NCBI GenBank assembly: GCA_945877125.1
Contig: CAMCQT010000018.1
Location: 1 to 52,331 of the forward strand
Origin: Candidatus Brevifilum fermentans
Lineage (GTDB): Bacteria > Chloroflexota > Anaerolineae > Anaerolineales > Villigracilaceae
DNA length: 52,331 bases
Reading direction: 5' to 3'
Position numbers and translations under genes: made by a program. The notes under the pieces are model-generated. The model was not told where the DNA came from and searched no databases. It was given only the letters and a program-made list of their open reading frames with translations. Positions 8,598 through 17,123 of the stretch are shown piece after piece (position 1 is the stretch's first letter; each line of letters begins with the position of its first letter).

Positions 8598-9037
8598 GTT
8601 TACTAAAACCCACAACAAAAACACCATTCCATATTGATTTTGACTGGTGGAAAAAGAATGAAAGAGACTGGCATATATTTCTGCGTTCATTATTATGTCC
8701 TGAACATCAGGCAGCATTTGCCGAAATTGAAGAAGGCGAACTGATTGACTGGATCGACCCAAAAACCGCAGAAGTGAAACAAGTGGACGGCGTTCAACAT
8801 GCCTTGATGAGTCATTGCGCCTTATTACCAGAGTTTTCCAATTCACACACTGCAATGGTCGAAGCTGTTTTTCGAACTTTCCTTGTAAATGGTAATGTTC
8901 CCATGTCTGCCGATGATCTGTCAAAGAAACTTGAAAGACCCGCCGATATCATTTTGCGAACAATATCGGGGCCACGCGTATATCGCGGCTTGAGACCATT
9001 CCAACAAAATACTCCAAATACCGAAGCAGACAATTAG
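8594..9037 (+). CDS. uncharacterised 147-aa protein coupled to the preceding gene
   Basis: A small soluble protein with no family I recognise. The N-terminal third is rich in aromatic and charged residues (HIDFDWWKKNERDWHIFL). The middle has IDWIDPKTAEVKQVDGVQ. The C-terminal third, SHTAMVEAVFRTFLVNG followed by ADDLSKKLERPADIILRTIS, looks helix-turn-helix-like. The start codon shares ATGA with the stop of the 523-aa gene, so the two products are probably made in fixed ratio and may act together. It ends 15 bases before the tRNA-Arg gene. No transmembrane segment is seen. Confidence 0.72.
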   Translation: MSLLKPTTKTPFHIDFDWWKKNERDWHIFLRSLLCPEHQAAFAEIEEGELIDWIDPKTAEVKQVDGVQHALMSHCALLPEFSNSHTAMVEAVFRTFLVNGNVPMSADDLSKKLERPADIILRTISGPRVYRGLRPFQQNTPNTEADN

Positions 9038-9052
9038 TAAAATTGGCAAAAT

Positions 9053-9125
9053 GCCCCCGTAGCTCAATGGATAGAGCACCTGCCTTCTAAGCAGTAGGTT
9101 CACAGTTCGAATCTGTGCGAGGGCA
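9053..9125 (+). tRNA. tRNA-Arg (anticodon TCT)
   Basis: A 73-nt cloverleaf. The acceptor stem is GCCCCCG with CGAGGGC, the D arm GCTC/GAGC, the anticodon arm CCTGC-CTTCTAA-GCAGT with TCT at 9086-9088, and the T arm CACAG-TTCGAAT-CTGTG. It decodes AGA. CCA is not encoded. Two stem positions are unpaired: C5 opposite A in the acceptor stem and C27 opposite T43 in the anticodon stem. It lies 42 bases before the Hsp20 start. Confidence 0.92.
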
Positions 9126-9167
9126 CTAAATTATCAAAAAAGTGCATAGTAATGAAGGAGAAAATCT

Positions 9168-9566
9168 ATGCCTGCCATCGTTCGCAAATCAAGCGCCACT
9201 CTATTGGAAACCCGCCGTGAAATGTTGCATGCGGTTAGTTGGCAAGTGCGATCTAACGCATGGAGCCCACCTACAGATGCATACGAAACAGAAGAAGCGT
9301 ATGTAGTCCGTGTGGAAATAGCGGGGATGCACGAAGATGATTTCGAAGTCCTGCTCGAAAACAATACCCTAATAATCTCTGGTTCGCGCCCTGACCATAC
9401 AGAAAGACGCGCCTACCAGCAAATGGAAATACGTTTTGGAAAGTTCTCAACTGCACTTACGATGCCCGGACCGGTCAATATAGAACAGGCACGCGCAGAA
9501 TACAAAAATGGATTTTTAACCGTTGTCCTCCCCAAAGCAACATCAAATCAAATCAAGGTTGAATAA
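9168..9566 (+). CDS. small heat-shock protein Hsp20 (alpha-crystallin family)
   Basis: A 132-aa ATP-independent chaperone that holds unfolding proteins. The alpha-crystallin domain spans about residues 35-130: it opens with [20 protein letters not shown], includes the conserved [10 protein letters not shown], and closes with the family signature A[13 protein letters not shown]. GAAGGAG at 9154-9160 supports the ATG at 9168. lon begins four bases after its stop, so an Hsp20-Lon operon is likely: hold, then degrade damaged proteins. No CIRCE element is present between the tRNA and this gene, so HrcA control is not supported here. Confidence 0.92.
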   Translation: MPAIVRKSSATLLETRREMLHAVSWQVRSNAWSPPTDAYETEEAYVVRVEIAGMHEDDFEVLLENNTLIISGSRPDHTERRAYQQMEIRFGKFSTALTMPGPVNIEQARAEYKNGFLTVVLPKATSNQIKVE

Positions 9567-9570
9567 ACAC

Positions 9571-12201
9571 ATGCCCGCTGAACGTTGGCAATCAGGTATC
9601 AATGAATTTCTCCAATCCATTGGAGAAACTGACGATGAACTCATTAAGCTGTTCATGACGTCGGTCTTTTCGCGTCTTCAGAAAAATGACGACGCCCCAT
9701 CCACGCCGGAAAATGGTGAGAAAAACGAAGGGCAGAAGTTTCCCGACGTGCTCCCGATTCTCCCGTTGCGTGGTGTGGTTGTCTATCCCAACACGGCTGT
9801 TCCGCTCACGGTGGGACAGGCGCGTTCGATCAAATTGGTAGATGATGTAGTCGGCGGAGATAAACTTGTTGGTCTCGTGGCCGCACTCGACCCAGAGCAG
9901 GAAACACCCGGACCAAACGAACTGTATCAAATTGGCACCATCGCCACGGTACATCGCTTGTTGCGCGCGCCCGATGGAACCGTCCGCTTGCTGGTTCAAG
10001 GGATGGAACGTTTTCGGCTTGGCGAATTTGTCGCCGAGGAACCTTATCTAAAGGCGCATGTTCACCTTATTCCAGAAACCGAAGTAGATGCAGAAGCAAA
10101 TCTTGAGACCAGCGCGCTGGCTCGGAATGCCCGCGACCAGTTCCAACAGATCACACAGATGATCCCGTCGTTTCCAGATGAATTGGTAGGCTCGATCACC
10201 TCCCTCGAAGATCCGCTTCAAACTGCATATACCATCGCAAACTTCCAGCGGATTGGTTTGAAAGACGCGCAGGAAATCCTTGAACTGGATTCTGTGTACG
10301 ACAAGTTGAAGAAGTTGATCGGTCTGCTGGTACGCGAATCCGAAGTTCTGCAAATTGGTCAGAAGATTCAAAACGAAGCGCGCGGCGAGATCGAAAAAGT
10401 TCAACGTGAGTATTTTCTGCGCGAACAAATGAAAGCCATCCAACGTGAGTTGGGTGATAAAGACGAACAGTCAGTGGAGACGGAGGATTTTCGCAAAAAG
10501 ATCGAAGATGCGAAAATGCCCGAGGAAGCATACAAACAGGCCAAACGCGAGTTGGATCGGTTATCCCGTCTGCCAACTGCCGCGGCGGAGTATGGCGTCA
10601 TCCGCACCTATCTTGACTGGTTGGTCACGCTGCCGTGGTCGGCATCCACCCAGGACAATCTGGATATTGGACACGCACGCGAAATTTTGAACAAAGATCA
10701 TTTTGGGCTTGAAGATGTAAAAGACCGCATCCTTGAGTTTCTTGCCATTCGTAAACTGCGTCTTGATCGTAAAGACGATGAGAAAAAGCCTTCGGATGAT
10801 TTTATCCGCCACGAACGTGAGGGTGTGATTTTATGTTTTGTTGGGCCTCCCGGCGTAGGCAAAACTTCTTTGGGGCAATCCATTGCACGGGCGATGGAGC
10901 GAAAATTCATCCGCGCTTCGCTGGGCGGCGTGCGTGACGAAGCCGAAATCCGCGGACATCGCCGCACTTACATCGGCTCGATGCCGGGGCGCATCTTGCA
11001 ATCTCTGCGCCGCGTGGATTCAAAGAATCCAGTCTTTATGCTGGATGAAGTGGACAAACTCACCTATGATTTTCACGGTGACCCCGCCTCTGCCCTGCTG
11101 GAAGTGTTAGACCCTGAACAGAATGTCGAGTTTCGAGATAATTATCTTGAAGTTGCATACGACCTCTCGCAGGTGTTCTTTATTACAACTGCAAACACAC
11201 TTGAGACAATTCCGCGCCCGTTGCTTGACCGCATGGAACTTATTTTTCTTTCGGGTTATACCGAAAACGAAAAACTAGCCATCGCGCGCGGCTATCTTAT
11301 TCCGCGCCAGTTGCGCGAGAACAGCTTGCGTGAAGGCGAAGTCTCTTTCACCGATGATTCTTTGAAGATGATCATCCGCCAATATACGCGGGAAGCGGGC
11401 GTGCGTAATTTGGAACGCAAGATCGGCGCAGTTTGCCGCAAAGTAGGCACGAAGATTGCCGAAGGCAAGATCGAAAAATCTGACATTACCCCCGAGCTTT
11501 TGGATGAGTATCTTGACCATCCAATTTACTTTGGACCCGAAGAACTCAACAAACGCATTTCCATCCCTGGTGTGGTGCCCGGACTGGCGTGGACTTCCTT
11601 TGGCGGCGATATTCTATTCATCGAAGCCACCGCCATGCCTGGTGGACATGGCTTTCAGGTGACTGGCTCAATCGGCAATGTGATGATGGAATCAGCCCGC
11701 GCGGCTTTGTCCTATGTCCGTTCGCGCGCAGCTTCTTTGAAAATACCTGATGAGTTTTTCAATAAATTTGATATCCACATGCACATCCCGTCTGGAGCGC
11801 AACCCAAGGATGGTCCATCGGCCGGCGTAACGATGGCAACTTCTCTGGTGTCGCTGATCTCTGGGCGCAAGGTCAAGCCGCAGATTGGCATGACCGGAGA
11901 AATTACTCTGCGAGGTCAGGTTTTGGCGATTGGCGGCGTCAAAGAAAAAGTGCTGGCGGCGCATCGAAACGGGCTGACAACGGTAATTTTGCCGAAGCGT
12001 AACGAGCAGGATATTGACGACGTGCCTGACGAAATTAGAAGTTCGATGAAATTTATCTTCGCCGAAACTGTGGAAGATGTGATCGATGCCGCTTTGGAAA
12101 AAGCGAAACCAGAAAAGAAGCAAGTAAAGAAACCCATCAAGAAAAAATCCAATAAAACGGAAGCAAAGAAGAATGACAAAGTTAAAAGTACTGCTCGCTG
12201 A
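9571..12201 (+). CDS. lon: ATP-dependent protease Lon
   Basis: About 876 aa from the ATG at 9571; an in-frame TTG at 9523 lies inside hsp20 and is less likely. Residues about 55-265 are the substrate-binding LON domain ([19 protein letters not shown]). The AAA+ module has Walker [10 protein letters not shown] at about 424 and Walker [12 protein letters not shown]. The protease domain has the Ser-Lys dyad: Ser near 750 in PKDGPSAG and Lys near 791 in GGVKEK. The last 30 residues are a lysine-rich tail longer than in typical Lon. The enzyme is cytoplasmic and degrades misfolded and regulatory proteins. The tail overlaps the following receiver gene by 29 bp. Confidence 0.96.
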   Translation: MPAERWQSGINEFLQSIGETDDELIKLFMTSVFSRLQKNDDAPSTPENGEKNEGQKFPDVLPILPLRGVVVYPNTAVPLTVGQARSIKLVDDVVGGDKLVGLVAALDPEQETPGPNELYQIGTIATVHRLLRAPDGTVRLLVQGMERFRLGEFVAEEPYLKAHVHLIPETEVDAEANLETSALARNARDQFQQITQMIPSFPDELVGSITSLEDPLQTAYTIANFQRIGLKDAQEILELDSVYDKLKKLIGLLVRESEVLQIGQKIQNEARGEIEKVQREYFLREQMKAIQRELGDKDEQSVETEDFRKKIEDAKMPEEAYKQAKRELDRLSRLPTAAAEYGVIRTYLDWLVTLPWSASTQDNLDIGHAREILNKDHFGLEDVKDRILEFLAIRKLRLDRKDDEKKPSDDFIRHEREGVILCFVGPPGVGKTSLGQSIARAMERKFIRASLGGVRDEAEIRGHRRTYIGSMPGRILQSLRRVDSKNPVFMLDEVDKLTYDFHGDPASALLEVLDPEQNVEFRDNYLEVAYDLSQVFFITTANTLETIPRPLLDRMELIFLSGYTENEKLAIARGYLIPRQLRENSLREGEVSFTDDSLKMIIRQYTREAGVRNLERKIGAVCRKVGTKIAEGKIEKSDITPELLDEYLDHPIYFGPEELNKRISIPGVVPGLAWTSFGGDILFIEATAMPGGHGFQVTGSIGNVMMESARAALSYVRSRAASLKIPDEFFNKFDIHMHIPSGAQPKDGPSAGVTMATSLVSLISGRKVKPQIGMTGEITLRGQVLAIGGVKEKVLAAHRNGLTTVILPKRNEQDIDDVPDEIRSSMKFIFAETVEDVIDAALEKAKPEKKQVKKPIKKKSNKTEAKKNDKVKSTAR

Positions 12202-12538
12202 AGATGATATAACGATGGTTTCATTGTTGACGACCCTGCTAAAGATGGAAGGGTTTAATGTGGTTGCATTGCAGGCCGATGCTGATGTTCCTGCTGCTGT
12301 GCGCATCGAAAACCCCGACATACTTTTGCTGGATGTCCATCTATTACAACAAAGTGGTTTGGATATTTTAGATGCAATTCGCAACTCAGAAGACATGTCC
12401 CGCACCCGCGTGGTCATGTCTTCTGGTTCAAACGTGAGGGAAGAATGTATGAATCGCGGCGCGAATGGCTTTTTACTAAAGCCTTACATGCCCGATGAAC
12501 TCATTACGATATTGAAGCAAACCATTAAATCTGCTTAA
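12173..12538 (+). CDS. single-domain response regulator (receiver only)
   Basis: A 121-aa CheY-like receiver with no output domain. E10-D11-D12 is the acidic pocket, D54 (LLLDVHL) the phospho-acceptor, S83/S84 the switch serine region, and K in LLKPYMP the conserved lysine. Translation starts inside the 3' end of lon in another frame (29-bp overlap). The ATG is firm because the first beta strand, KVLLAED, begins four residues later. It probably relays phosphate from one of the many kinases of this organism; no kinase is adjacent. Confidence 0.88.
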   Translation: MTKLKVLLAEDDITMVSLLTTLLKMEGFNVVALQADADVPAAVRIENPDILLLDVHLLQQSGLDILDAIRNSEDMSRTRVVMSSGSNVREECMNRGANGFLLKPYMPDELITILKQTIKSA

Positions 12539-12543
12539 TACTT

Positions 12544-12963
12544 GTGAACATTCGTGAATTTCTTTACCCCGATGATTATGCCCACACATTGAAGTTGTGG
12601 AAAAGCATCGAAGCAGGCGTAAATATAGGGCGGTCAGATACACCTGAAGAAATACAAAAAAAACTAAAACGTGACCCTGATCTATTTTTGGTCGCTGAAC
12701 ACAATCAAGAGATCGTCGGCTCGGTCATCGGCGGATATGATGGACGCCGCGGAATGATCTATCATCTGGCGGTGCATCAAAGCGTCCGCGAACAGGGTCT
12801 GGGCGCGCTATTGCTGGGCGAAGTTGAAAAGCGTTTACAGGCAAAGGGCTGTGTAAAATGTTATTTGCTGGTTCTTGCTGATAATGAACTCGCCGTTCAC
12901 TTTTATGAAAATCGCGGTTGGTATGAAATGAATGAAGTCCGTATCATGGGAAAAGAATTTTGA
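12544..12963 (+). CDS. GNAT-family N-acetyltransferase
   Basis: A 139-aa acetyl-CoA-dependent acetyltransferase. Motif A, with the pyrophosphate-binding loop V-R-E-Q-G-L-G-A-L, is at about residues 82-90, preceded by strand MIYHLAVHQ. The C-terminal LVLADNELAVHFYENRGWYE is the usual motif B region. It resembles the YpeA/RimI-like small GNATs. The start is GTG at 12544, five bases after the receiver stop; no good ribosome site is seen, so coupling with the upstream gene is likely. The substrate is unknown. Confidence 0.82.
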   Translation: MNIREFLYPDDYAHTLKLWKSIEAGVNIGRSDTPEEIQKKLKRDPDLFLVAEHNQEIVGSVIGGYDGRRGMIYHLAVHQSVREQGLGALLLGEVEKRLQAKGCVKCYLLVLADNELAVHFYENRGWYEMNEVRIMGKEF

Positions 12964-13457
12964 TGACCATTCGATTTGGAATTCTGACTCTCTCTGACCG
13001 CTCCGCGCGAGGCGAACGCGCCGACGCATCTGGACCTGCCCTCGCGGAACTGATTCACGCTCAAGGCTGGTCAGTCGCCAGGCAAGAGATTCTCCCCGAC
13101 GACGAATCAGCCATCCGCGCCGCGCTGACCGAGTGGGCAGACAGCGGTCAAGTTGATATCATCCTCACCACCGGTGGCACCGGCTTTGCTCCGCGTGACA
13201 TCACCCCCGAAGCCACCCGCGCAGTAATTCAGAGAGATGCGCCCGGCCTGGCAGAAACCATGCGTGCTGAAAGTTTGAAGAAGACCCCGCACGCCATGCT
13301 TTCTCGTGCCGTTGCAGGCATCCGCGGGCGCACGCTGATCGTCAACTTACCCGGCAGTCCCAAGGGTGCTGTTGAAAATTTGCAGACGATAATGCCTGTC
13401 CTTCCCCACGCAGTTCAATTGTTGACAGACGACCCAGGGTCTGAGGCATCGCATTAA
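12963..13457 (+). CDS. MoaB/MogA-family molybdopterin biosynthesis protein
   Basis: About 164 aa from the ATG at 12963, which overlaps the GNAT stop by one base (TGATG). The family adenylylates molybdopterin before metal insertion. Seen: ILTLSDRSARGERAD near the N-terminus, the signature TTGGTGFAPRD-x-TPEA in the middle, and SRAVAGIRGRTLIVNLPGSP near the C-terminus, all ligand-contact segments of MogA/MoaB. The length is normal. No other molybdenum cofactor genes are in the window, so the choice between MoaB and MogA is left open. Confidence 0.9.
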   Translation: MTIRFGILTLSDRSARGERADASGPALAELIHAQGWSVARQEILPDDESAIRAALTEWADSGQVDIILTTGGTGFAPRDITPEATRAVIQRDAPGLAETMRAESLKKTPHAMLSRAVAGIRGRTLIVNLPGSPKGAVENLQTIMPVLPHAVQLLTDDPGSEASH

Positions 13458-13499
13458 ATTGGGAGACGGGCTTCAACCTAGCCATGACCTGCAACTCAT

Positions 13500-13508
13500 T
13501 GGTATAAT
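13500..13508 (+). promoter_or_regulatory. extended -10 promoter of efp
   Basis: TGGTATAAT is a perfect extended -10 (TGn + TATAAT), 57 bases before the efp ATG. No clear -35 is present, which is normal for extended -10 promoters. AGGAAAG at 13551-13557 is the ribosome site. Confidence 0.65.
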
Positions 13509-13564
13509 CCGCCCGCTCAAAAAATAAATCAATCATAAATCAAACAAACAAGGAAAGTGCAAGC

Positions 13565-14122
13565 ATGATAGATGTAAATGAACTTCGCAAGGGTGTCACA
13601 TTTGAATTGGACGGAAACCTGCTAAAGGTGTTGGATTACAGCCACAATAAAACAGGGCGCGGTAATGCCAATATTAAGGTCAAAGCCCGTAATTTATTAA
13701 CCGGCTCCACCATTGAACGCACATTCAGTTCCGGGCAATCTGTGCAGGATGTAAATCTTGATTTTGCCAATGTTTCGTACCTGTACAGTGACGGCGACCT
13801 TTACTTTTTCATGGATAACGTCACATTTGAACAGCCCGGCATCAAAAAAGAATCTCTCGGCGAAAGCGCCCAATACCTAAAAGAAGGCATGGAAGTAAAA
13901 CTCACTTTCTACAAAGGCGAAGCGATTGACATTGAACTCCCCACCTCTGTAGATTTGAAAGTCGTCCAAGCCGACATGGCCATCCGCGGCGATACGGCCA
14001 CGGGCGTCACCAAGAAAGTCACCACCGAGACGGGTGTACAGGTGCAATGCCCGAACTTTGTAACCGTAGGCGACACCATCCGCGTGGATACACGCACAGG
14101 CGAGTACGTTACACGCGTCTAA
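13565..14122 (+). CDS. efp: elongation factor P
   Basis: 185 aa, the full length of EF-P, with three beta-barrel domains. It binds ribosomes stalled on polyproline and helps peptide bond formation. The domain I tip loop reads HNKTGRGNA: the residue equivalent to the modified lysine of E. coli is arginine 32, and the usual proline before the tip glycine is threonine. Domain III ends with the signature region VQVQCPNFVTVGDTIRVDTRTGEY. It has its own extended -10 promoter and is followed by a long hairpin, so it is probably monocistronic. No EF-P modification gene (earP, epmA, ymfI type) is in the window. Confidence 0.96.
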   Translation: MIDVNELRKGVTFELDGNLLKVLDYSHNKTGRGNANIKVKARNLLTGSTIERTFSSGQSVQDVNLDFANVSYLYSDGDLYFFMDNVTFEQPGIKKESLGESAQYLKEGMEVKLTFYKGEAIDIELPTSVDLKVVQADMAIRGDTATGVTKKVTTETGVQVQCPNFVTVGDTIRVDTRTGEYVTRV

Positions 14123-14137
14123 GTTTTGTAAACGAAA

Positions 14138-14181
14138 CAAAGTAAAACATGCAGAAAAAATCATCTGCATGTTTTACTTTG
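14138..14181 (+). terminator. long hairpin after efp
   Basis: CAAAGTAAAACATGCAGA and TCTGCATGTTTTACTTTG form a perfect 18-bp stem around an 8-base loop. The U-rich part lies within the stem and no long U-tract follows. It probably ends efp transcription, but could instead be a 5' hairpin of the next gene. Confidence 0.65.
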
Positions 14182-14200
14182 TACTTTACCCAGCTTCCCT

Positions 14201-14530
14201 ATGAAAACACCTGCCGGGCATGAATGCCCACACTTCTACGGCGATTATTATCGTGGTCGCAATGTGGAAGAATGCCGTTTGCTAAAAATAAATGGACAGG
14301 ACTGGTCACGTGATTTATGTAAGACCTGTCACGTACCTGATATTGCCCGCGCCAACTCATGTCAGCACATGCAATTGAAAGCCGTGGTTAGTCGTTCGCT
14401 TTTTACATTTTTTCAACGCCGGGTACAGGTTAGCGCATTTTGTGAAAAAACAAAACGCAATGTGACTGAACCTCAGATCGGCTGCGGAGAATGTCACGAT
14501 TTACCCTTCAAATTTGAAATAAAAGAATAA
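14201..14530 (+). CDS. cysteine-rich protein of unknown function (109 aa)
   Basis: I do not recognise the family. The protein is small and soluble, with eight cysteines: C9, C25, C40, C43, C54, C81, C95 and C98. The pairs C40-x-x-C43-H44 and C95-x-x-C98-H99 both have the form CxxCH. These could bind haem c, but there is no signal peptide, so zinc or an Fe-S cluster is more likely. The N-terminal part reads HECPHFYGDYYRGRNVEEC. The start has no clear ribosome site; the ATG at 14201 is the first after the efp hairpin. It ends 28 bases before the HAD-DinB gene and may share its transcript. Confidence 0.65.
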   Translation: MKTPAGHECPHFYGDYYRGRNVEECRLLKINGQDWSRDLCKTCHVPDIARANSCQHMQLKAVVSRSLFTFFQRRVQVSAFCEKTKRNVTEPQIGCGECHDLPFKFEIKE

Positions 14531-14558
14531 TCCAGACTCCGGGGGGAGCCCCAAAAAT

Positions 14559-15752
14559 ATGACACTCACGCTCCTGCTTGACCTTGACGACACCCTGCTT
14601 AACACACACATAGAATCTTTTATCCCTGCATATTTTCAAGCATTGGCAAAAGAACTTACGCCGTACGTCGCACCCGATATCATGCTGCGCGCCTTGATGT
14701 CTGGCACAAAGCGCATGATGGAAAGCGATGACTTTTCGCAAACCCTGGAGCAGGTATTCAACGCGGAGTTTTATCCGCAGATCAATTCTCATTACGAAAA
14801 AACCGCAGCCGCAATCGACAATTTTTACGACAATATTTTTCCAACTCTGGGCGGAGTGACTTCGCGCAAGCCCGAGGCAAAGCCGTTCGTTGATTGGGCT
14901 TTCTCGCAGGGCTTTCGCATCGCCATCGCCACCGACCCGCTTTTTCCGCGCAAAGCCACCCATCACCGGCTGCGTTGGGCAGGCTTCGAACCTGAGCAAT
15001 TTGAACTTGTTTCGTCCTTCGAGCAGTTCCATTTTTCAAAAACGCACCCAGCCTATTATGCCGAAGTCCTTGGGCGCATGGGTTGGAACGATGGTCCTGT
15101 GCTGATGGTGGGCAATGACTTGGATCGTGATATCCGTCCTGCACAAATGCTTGGGCTGGCTACCTATCACGTGGATGACGAATCCGCCTCCCCGTCTGGG
15201 CCTGTAGCGGGGTCGCACGGCAAGTTGGCTGATCTGCGTCTGCGGCTTGAATCCACCGACTTCGCATCCTTCATTCCATCCTTCAAATCAATTGACTCCA
15301 TTTTGGGAATTTTATCGGCCACGCCGGCAGTGTTGAATGGTTTATTGCGCGGGTTGGATTCATCTGCCTGGACGCATGAACCTACTCAAAACGACTGGGC
15401 ATTGAGTGAGCTTATTTGCCATCTGCGCGATACAGAGCGCGAAGTCCACCAAATGCAGATCGAATTATTCAAAGAAAAAAATGAACCCTTCATTCCGCGC
15501 CCAGACACAAACGTGTGGGCACACGGAGATTATCAACATGAAGACGGCGCAACCGCATTGATCGAATTTAATGAGGCGAGGCGTAAAACTTTGGAATTGA
15601 TCAAAGAGGTCACACCTGAACCTTCTGCCTGGGAACGCAAGGCACGCCACGCTATTTTTGGCCCTACAAATTTCAAGGAAGTGGTCAGTTTTATCGCAGA
15701 ACATGACCGATTACATATTCAACAGGTCTGGAGTACGCTGAAGAATTTGTAG
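14559..15752 (+). CDS. HAD-superfamily hydrolase fused to a DinB-like domain
   Basis: A 397-aa two-domain protein. Residues 1-235 are a HAD phosphatase: the nucleophile loop is LLLDLDDTLLN (D8, D10), and GNDLDRDIRPAQMLG near residue 186 carries the C-terminal acidic motif. Residues about 245-397 form a DinB/YfiT-type four-helix bundle with a metal-binding histidine triad, H288 (ICHLRDTE), H382 and H386 (EHDRLHIQQ). The HAD part probably hydrolyses a small phosphate ester. DinB-like proteins often act as thiol-dependent S-transferases or metal hydrolases. No frameshift or stop separates the parts, so the fusion is real in this sequence. A combined function is not known to me. A terminator follows. 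Confidence 0.85.
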   Translation: MTLTLLLDLDDTLLNTHIESFIPAYFQALAKELTPYVAPDIMLRALMSGTKRMMESDDFSQTLEQVFNAEFYPQINSHYEKTAAAIDNFYDNIFPTLGGVTSRKPEAKPFVDWAFSQGFRIAIATDPLFPRKATHHRLRWAGFEPEQFELVSSFEQFHFSKTHPAYYAEVLGRMGWNDGPVLMVGNDLDRDIRPAQMLGLATYHVDDESASPSGPVAGSHGKLADLRLRLESTDFASFIPSFKSIDSILGILSATPAVLNGLLRGLDSSAWTHEPTQNDWALSELICHLRDTEREVHQMQIELFKEKNEPFIPRPDTNVWAHGDYQHEDGATALIEFNEARRKTLELIKEVTPEPSAWERKARHAIFGPTNFKEVVSFIAEHDRLHIQQVWSTLKNL

Positions 15753-15798
15753 ATTTTTTGCGTGTCTTCCCGGCGTTACCAGTGTTACTATTAACTTG

Positions 15799-15830
15799 AG
15801 GACAAGTTCCATACTTGTCCTTTATTTATT
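15799..15830 (+). terminator. intrinsic terminator after the HAD-DinB gene
   Basis: AGGACAAGT and ACTTGTCCT form a 9-bp stem with a 5-base loop, followed by TTATTTATT. It separates the HAD-DinB gene from fabF. Confidence 0.75.
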
Positions 15831-15871
15831 AAATTCAAAATTAATGGCTATAATAATTAAGGAGAACACGA

Positions 15872-17113
15872 ATGAGAAAACGTGTAGTTGTAACAGGATT
15901 GGGCTGCGTAAGCCCCGTTGGAAATAATGTAAAAGATACGTGGCAGGCTTTGCTGTCCGGGAAATCTGGTGCGGCGCCCATCACCGCCTTTGATGCGAGC
16001 GCACACAAAACCAGATTTGCCGCAGAAGTAAAAGGGTTTGACCCCGTGGCTTTATTTGGCACACGCGATGCCCGCAAAATGGATCGTTTCACACAATTGG
16101 CTACCGCCGCTACCCTGGAGGCAATTGCCCAATCAGGTTTAACGATTGACGAATCAAACCGTGACCGCGTTGGTATTTTAATCGGCACAGGCATTGGCGG
16201 CATTTTGACGCTGGTTGAACAATATGAAATATTGCGTCAACGCGGACCCGAGCGGGTCAGTCCCTTTCTTATCCCAATGATGATCTCTGACGGCGCGGCG
16301 GGCAACATTGCCATCCGTGTCGGTGCACGCGGGGCAAATATGTCACTTGCAACGGCCTGTGCCTCTGGCACGAATGCGCTGGGCGAAGCCGCTGAAATGA
16401 TTCGGCGCGGCGCGGCAGATGTGATGATTGCCGGGTCTTCAGAGGCAGCCATCAGCGCCATTGCAATGGCGGGTATGAACGCCATGACGGCTTTGTCCAC
16501 GCGCAACGATGACCCAGAAAAAGCATCCCGCCCGTTTGATAAAAATCGTGATGGATTTGTCATGGCAGAGGGCGCAGGCATCTTAATCCTCGAATCACTT
16601 GAGTATGCACAGGCACGCGGCGCAAACATTCTATGTGAATTTACCGGCTACGGCACAACAGACGACGCACACCATATTTCTGCACCCGCTGAAGATGGCG
16701 CAGGGGCGGCAAACTCAATGCGGCTGGCGATCAAGGACGCAGGGCTAAATCTTGAAGATATTGATTACATCAACGCGCATGGGACATCCACCTATATGAA
16801 CGACAAGAGCGAAACCAGCGCGATTAAAACTGTGTTTGGCGAGCAGGCATATAAAATCCCAGTTTCCTCCACCAAATCCATGACCGGTCATTTATTGGGC
16901 GCATCGGGTTCATTGGAAGCAGTCATCAGTTCGATGGTACTTCTTGATAATATACTGCCGCCTACCATCAACTACGAAACACCCGACCCCATCTGTGACC
17001 TGGATTATGTTCCCAATCAGGCACGCAAAGCTGAGCCAAGGAATGTCATGTCCAATTCATTTGGTTTTGGCGGACACAATGCAACCCTGGTATTAAGCCG
17101 CTTTAACAAATAA
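15872..17113 (+). CDS. fabF: beta-ketoacyl-ACP synthase II (FabF)
   Basis: A 413-aa condensing enzyme that elongates acyl-ACP with malonyl-ACP in type II fatty-acid synthesis. The active-site Cys is C163 in TACASGTNAL. The two histidines of the Cys-His-His triad lie in NAHGTSTYMND (about 303) and STKSMTGHLLGASG (about 340). The C-terminal NSFGFGGHNATLV signature is intact. AAGGAG at 15859-15864 supports the ATG. fabH follows after 10 bases, so initiation and elongation enzymes are co-expressed. No acpP or fabD/G is in the window. Confidence 0.96.
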   Translation: MRKRVVVTGLGCVSPVGNNVKDTWQALLSGKSGAAPITAFDASAHKTRFAAEVKGFDPVALFGTRDARKMDRFTQLATAATLEAIAQSGLTIDESNRDRVGILIGTGIGGILTLVEQYEILRQRGPERVSPFLIPMMISDGAAGNIAIRVGARGANMSLATACASGTNALGEAAEMIRRGAADVMIAGSSEAAISAIAMAGMNAMTALSTRNDDPEKASRPFDKNRDGFVMAEGAGILILESLEYAQARGANILCEFTGYGTTDDAHHISAPAEDGAGAANSMRLAIKDAGLNLEDIDYINAHGTSTYMNDKSETSAIKTVFGEQAYKIPVSSTKSMTGHLLGASGSLEAVISSMVLLDNILPPTINYETPDPICDLDYVPNQARKAEPRNVMSNSFGFGGHNATLVLSRFNK

Positions 17114-17123
17114 AGGAGAAAGA

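Noticed and set aside
9523-9570. Upstream TTG start for lon
   Set aside because: It lies inside the hsp20 coding region. The ATG at 9571 follows the hsp20 stop and begins a Lon-like N-terminus.
15849-15854. TATAAT before fabF as its promoter
   Set aside because: Transcription would start within the AAGGAG ribosome site, leaving no usable leader, and no -35 fits. The true promoter is probably elsewhere.
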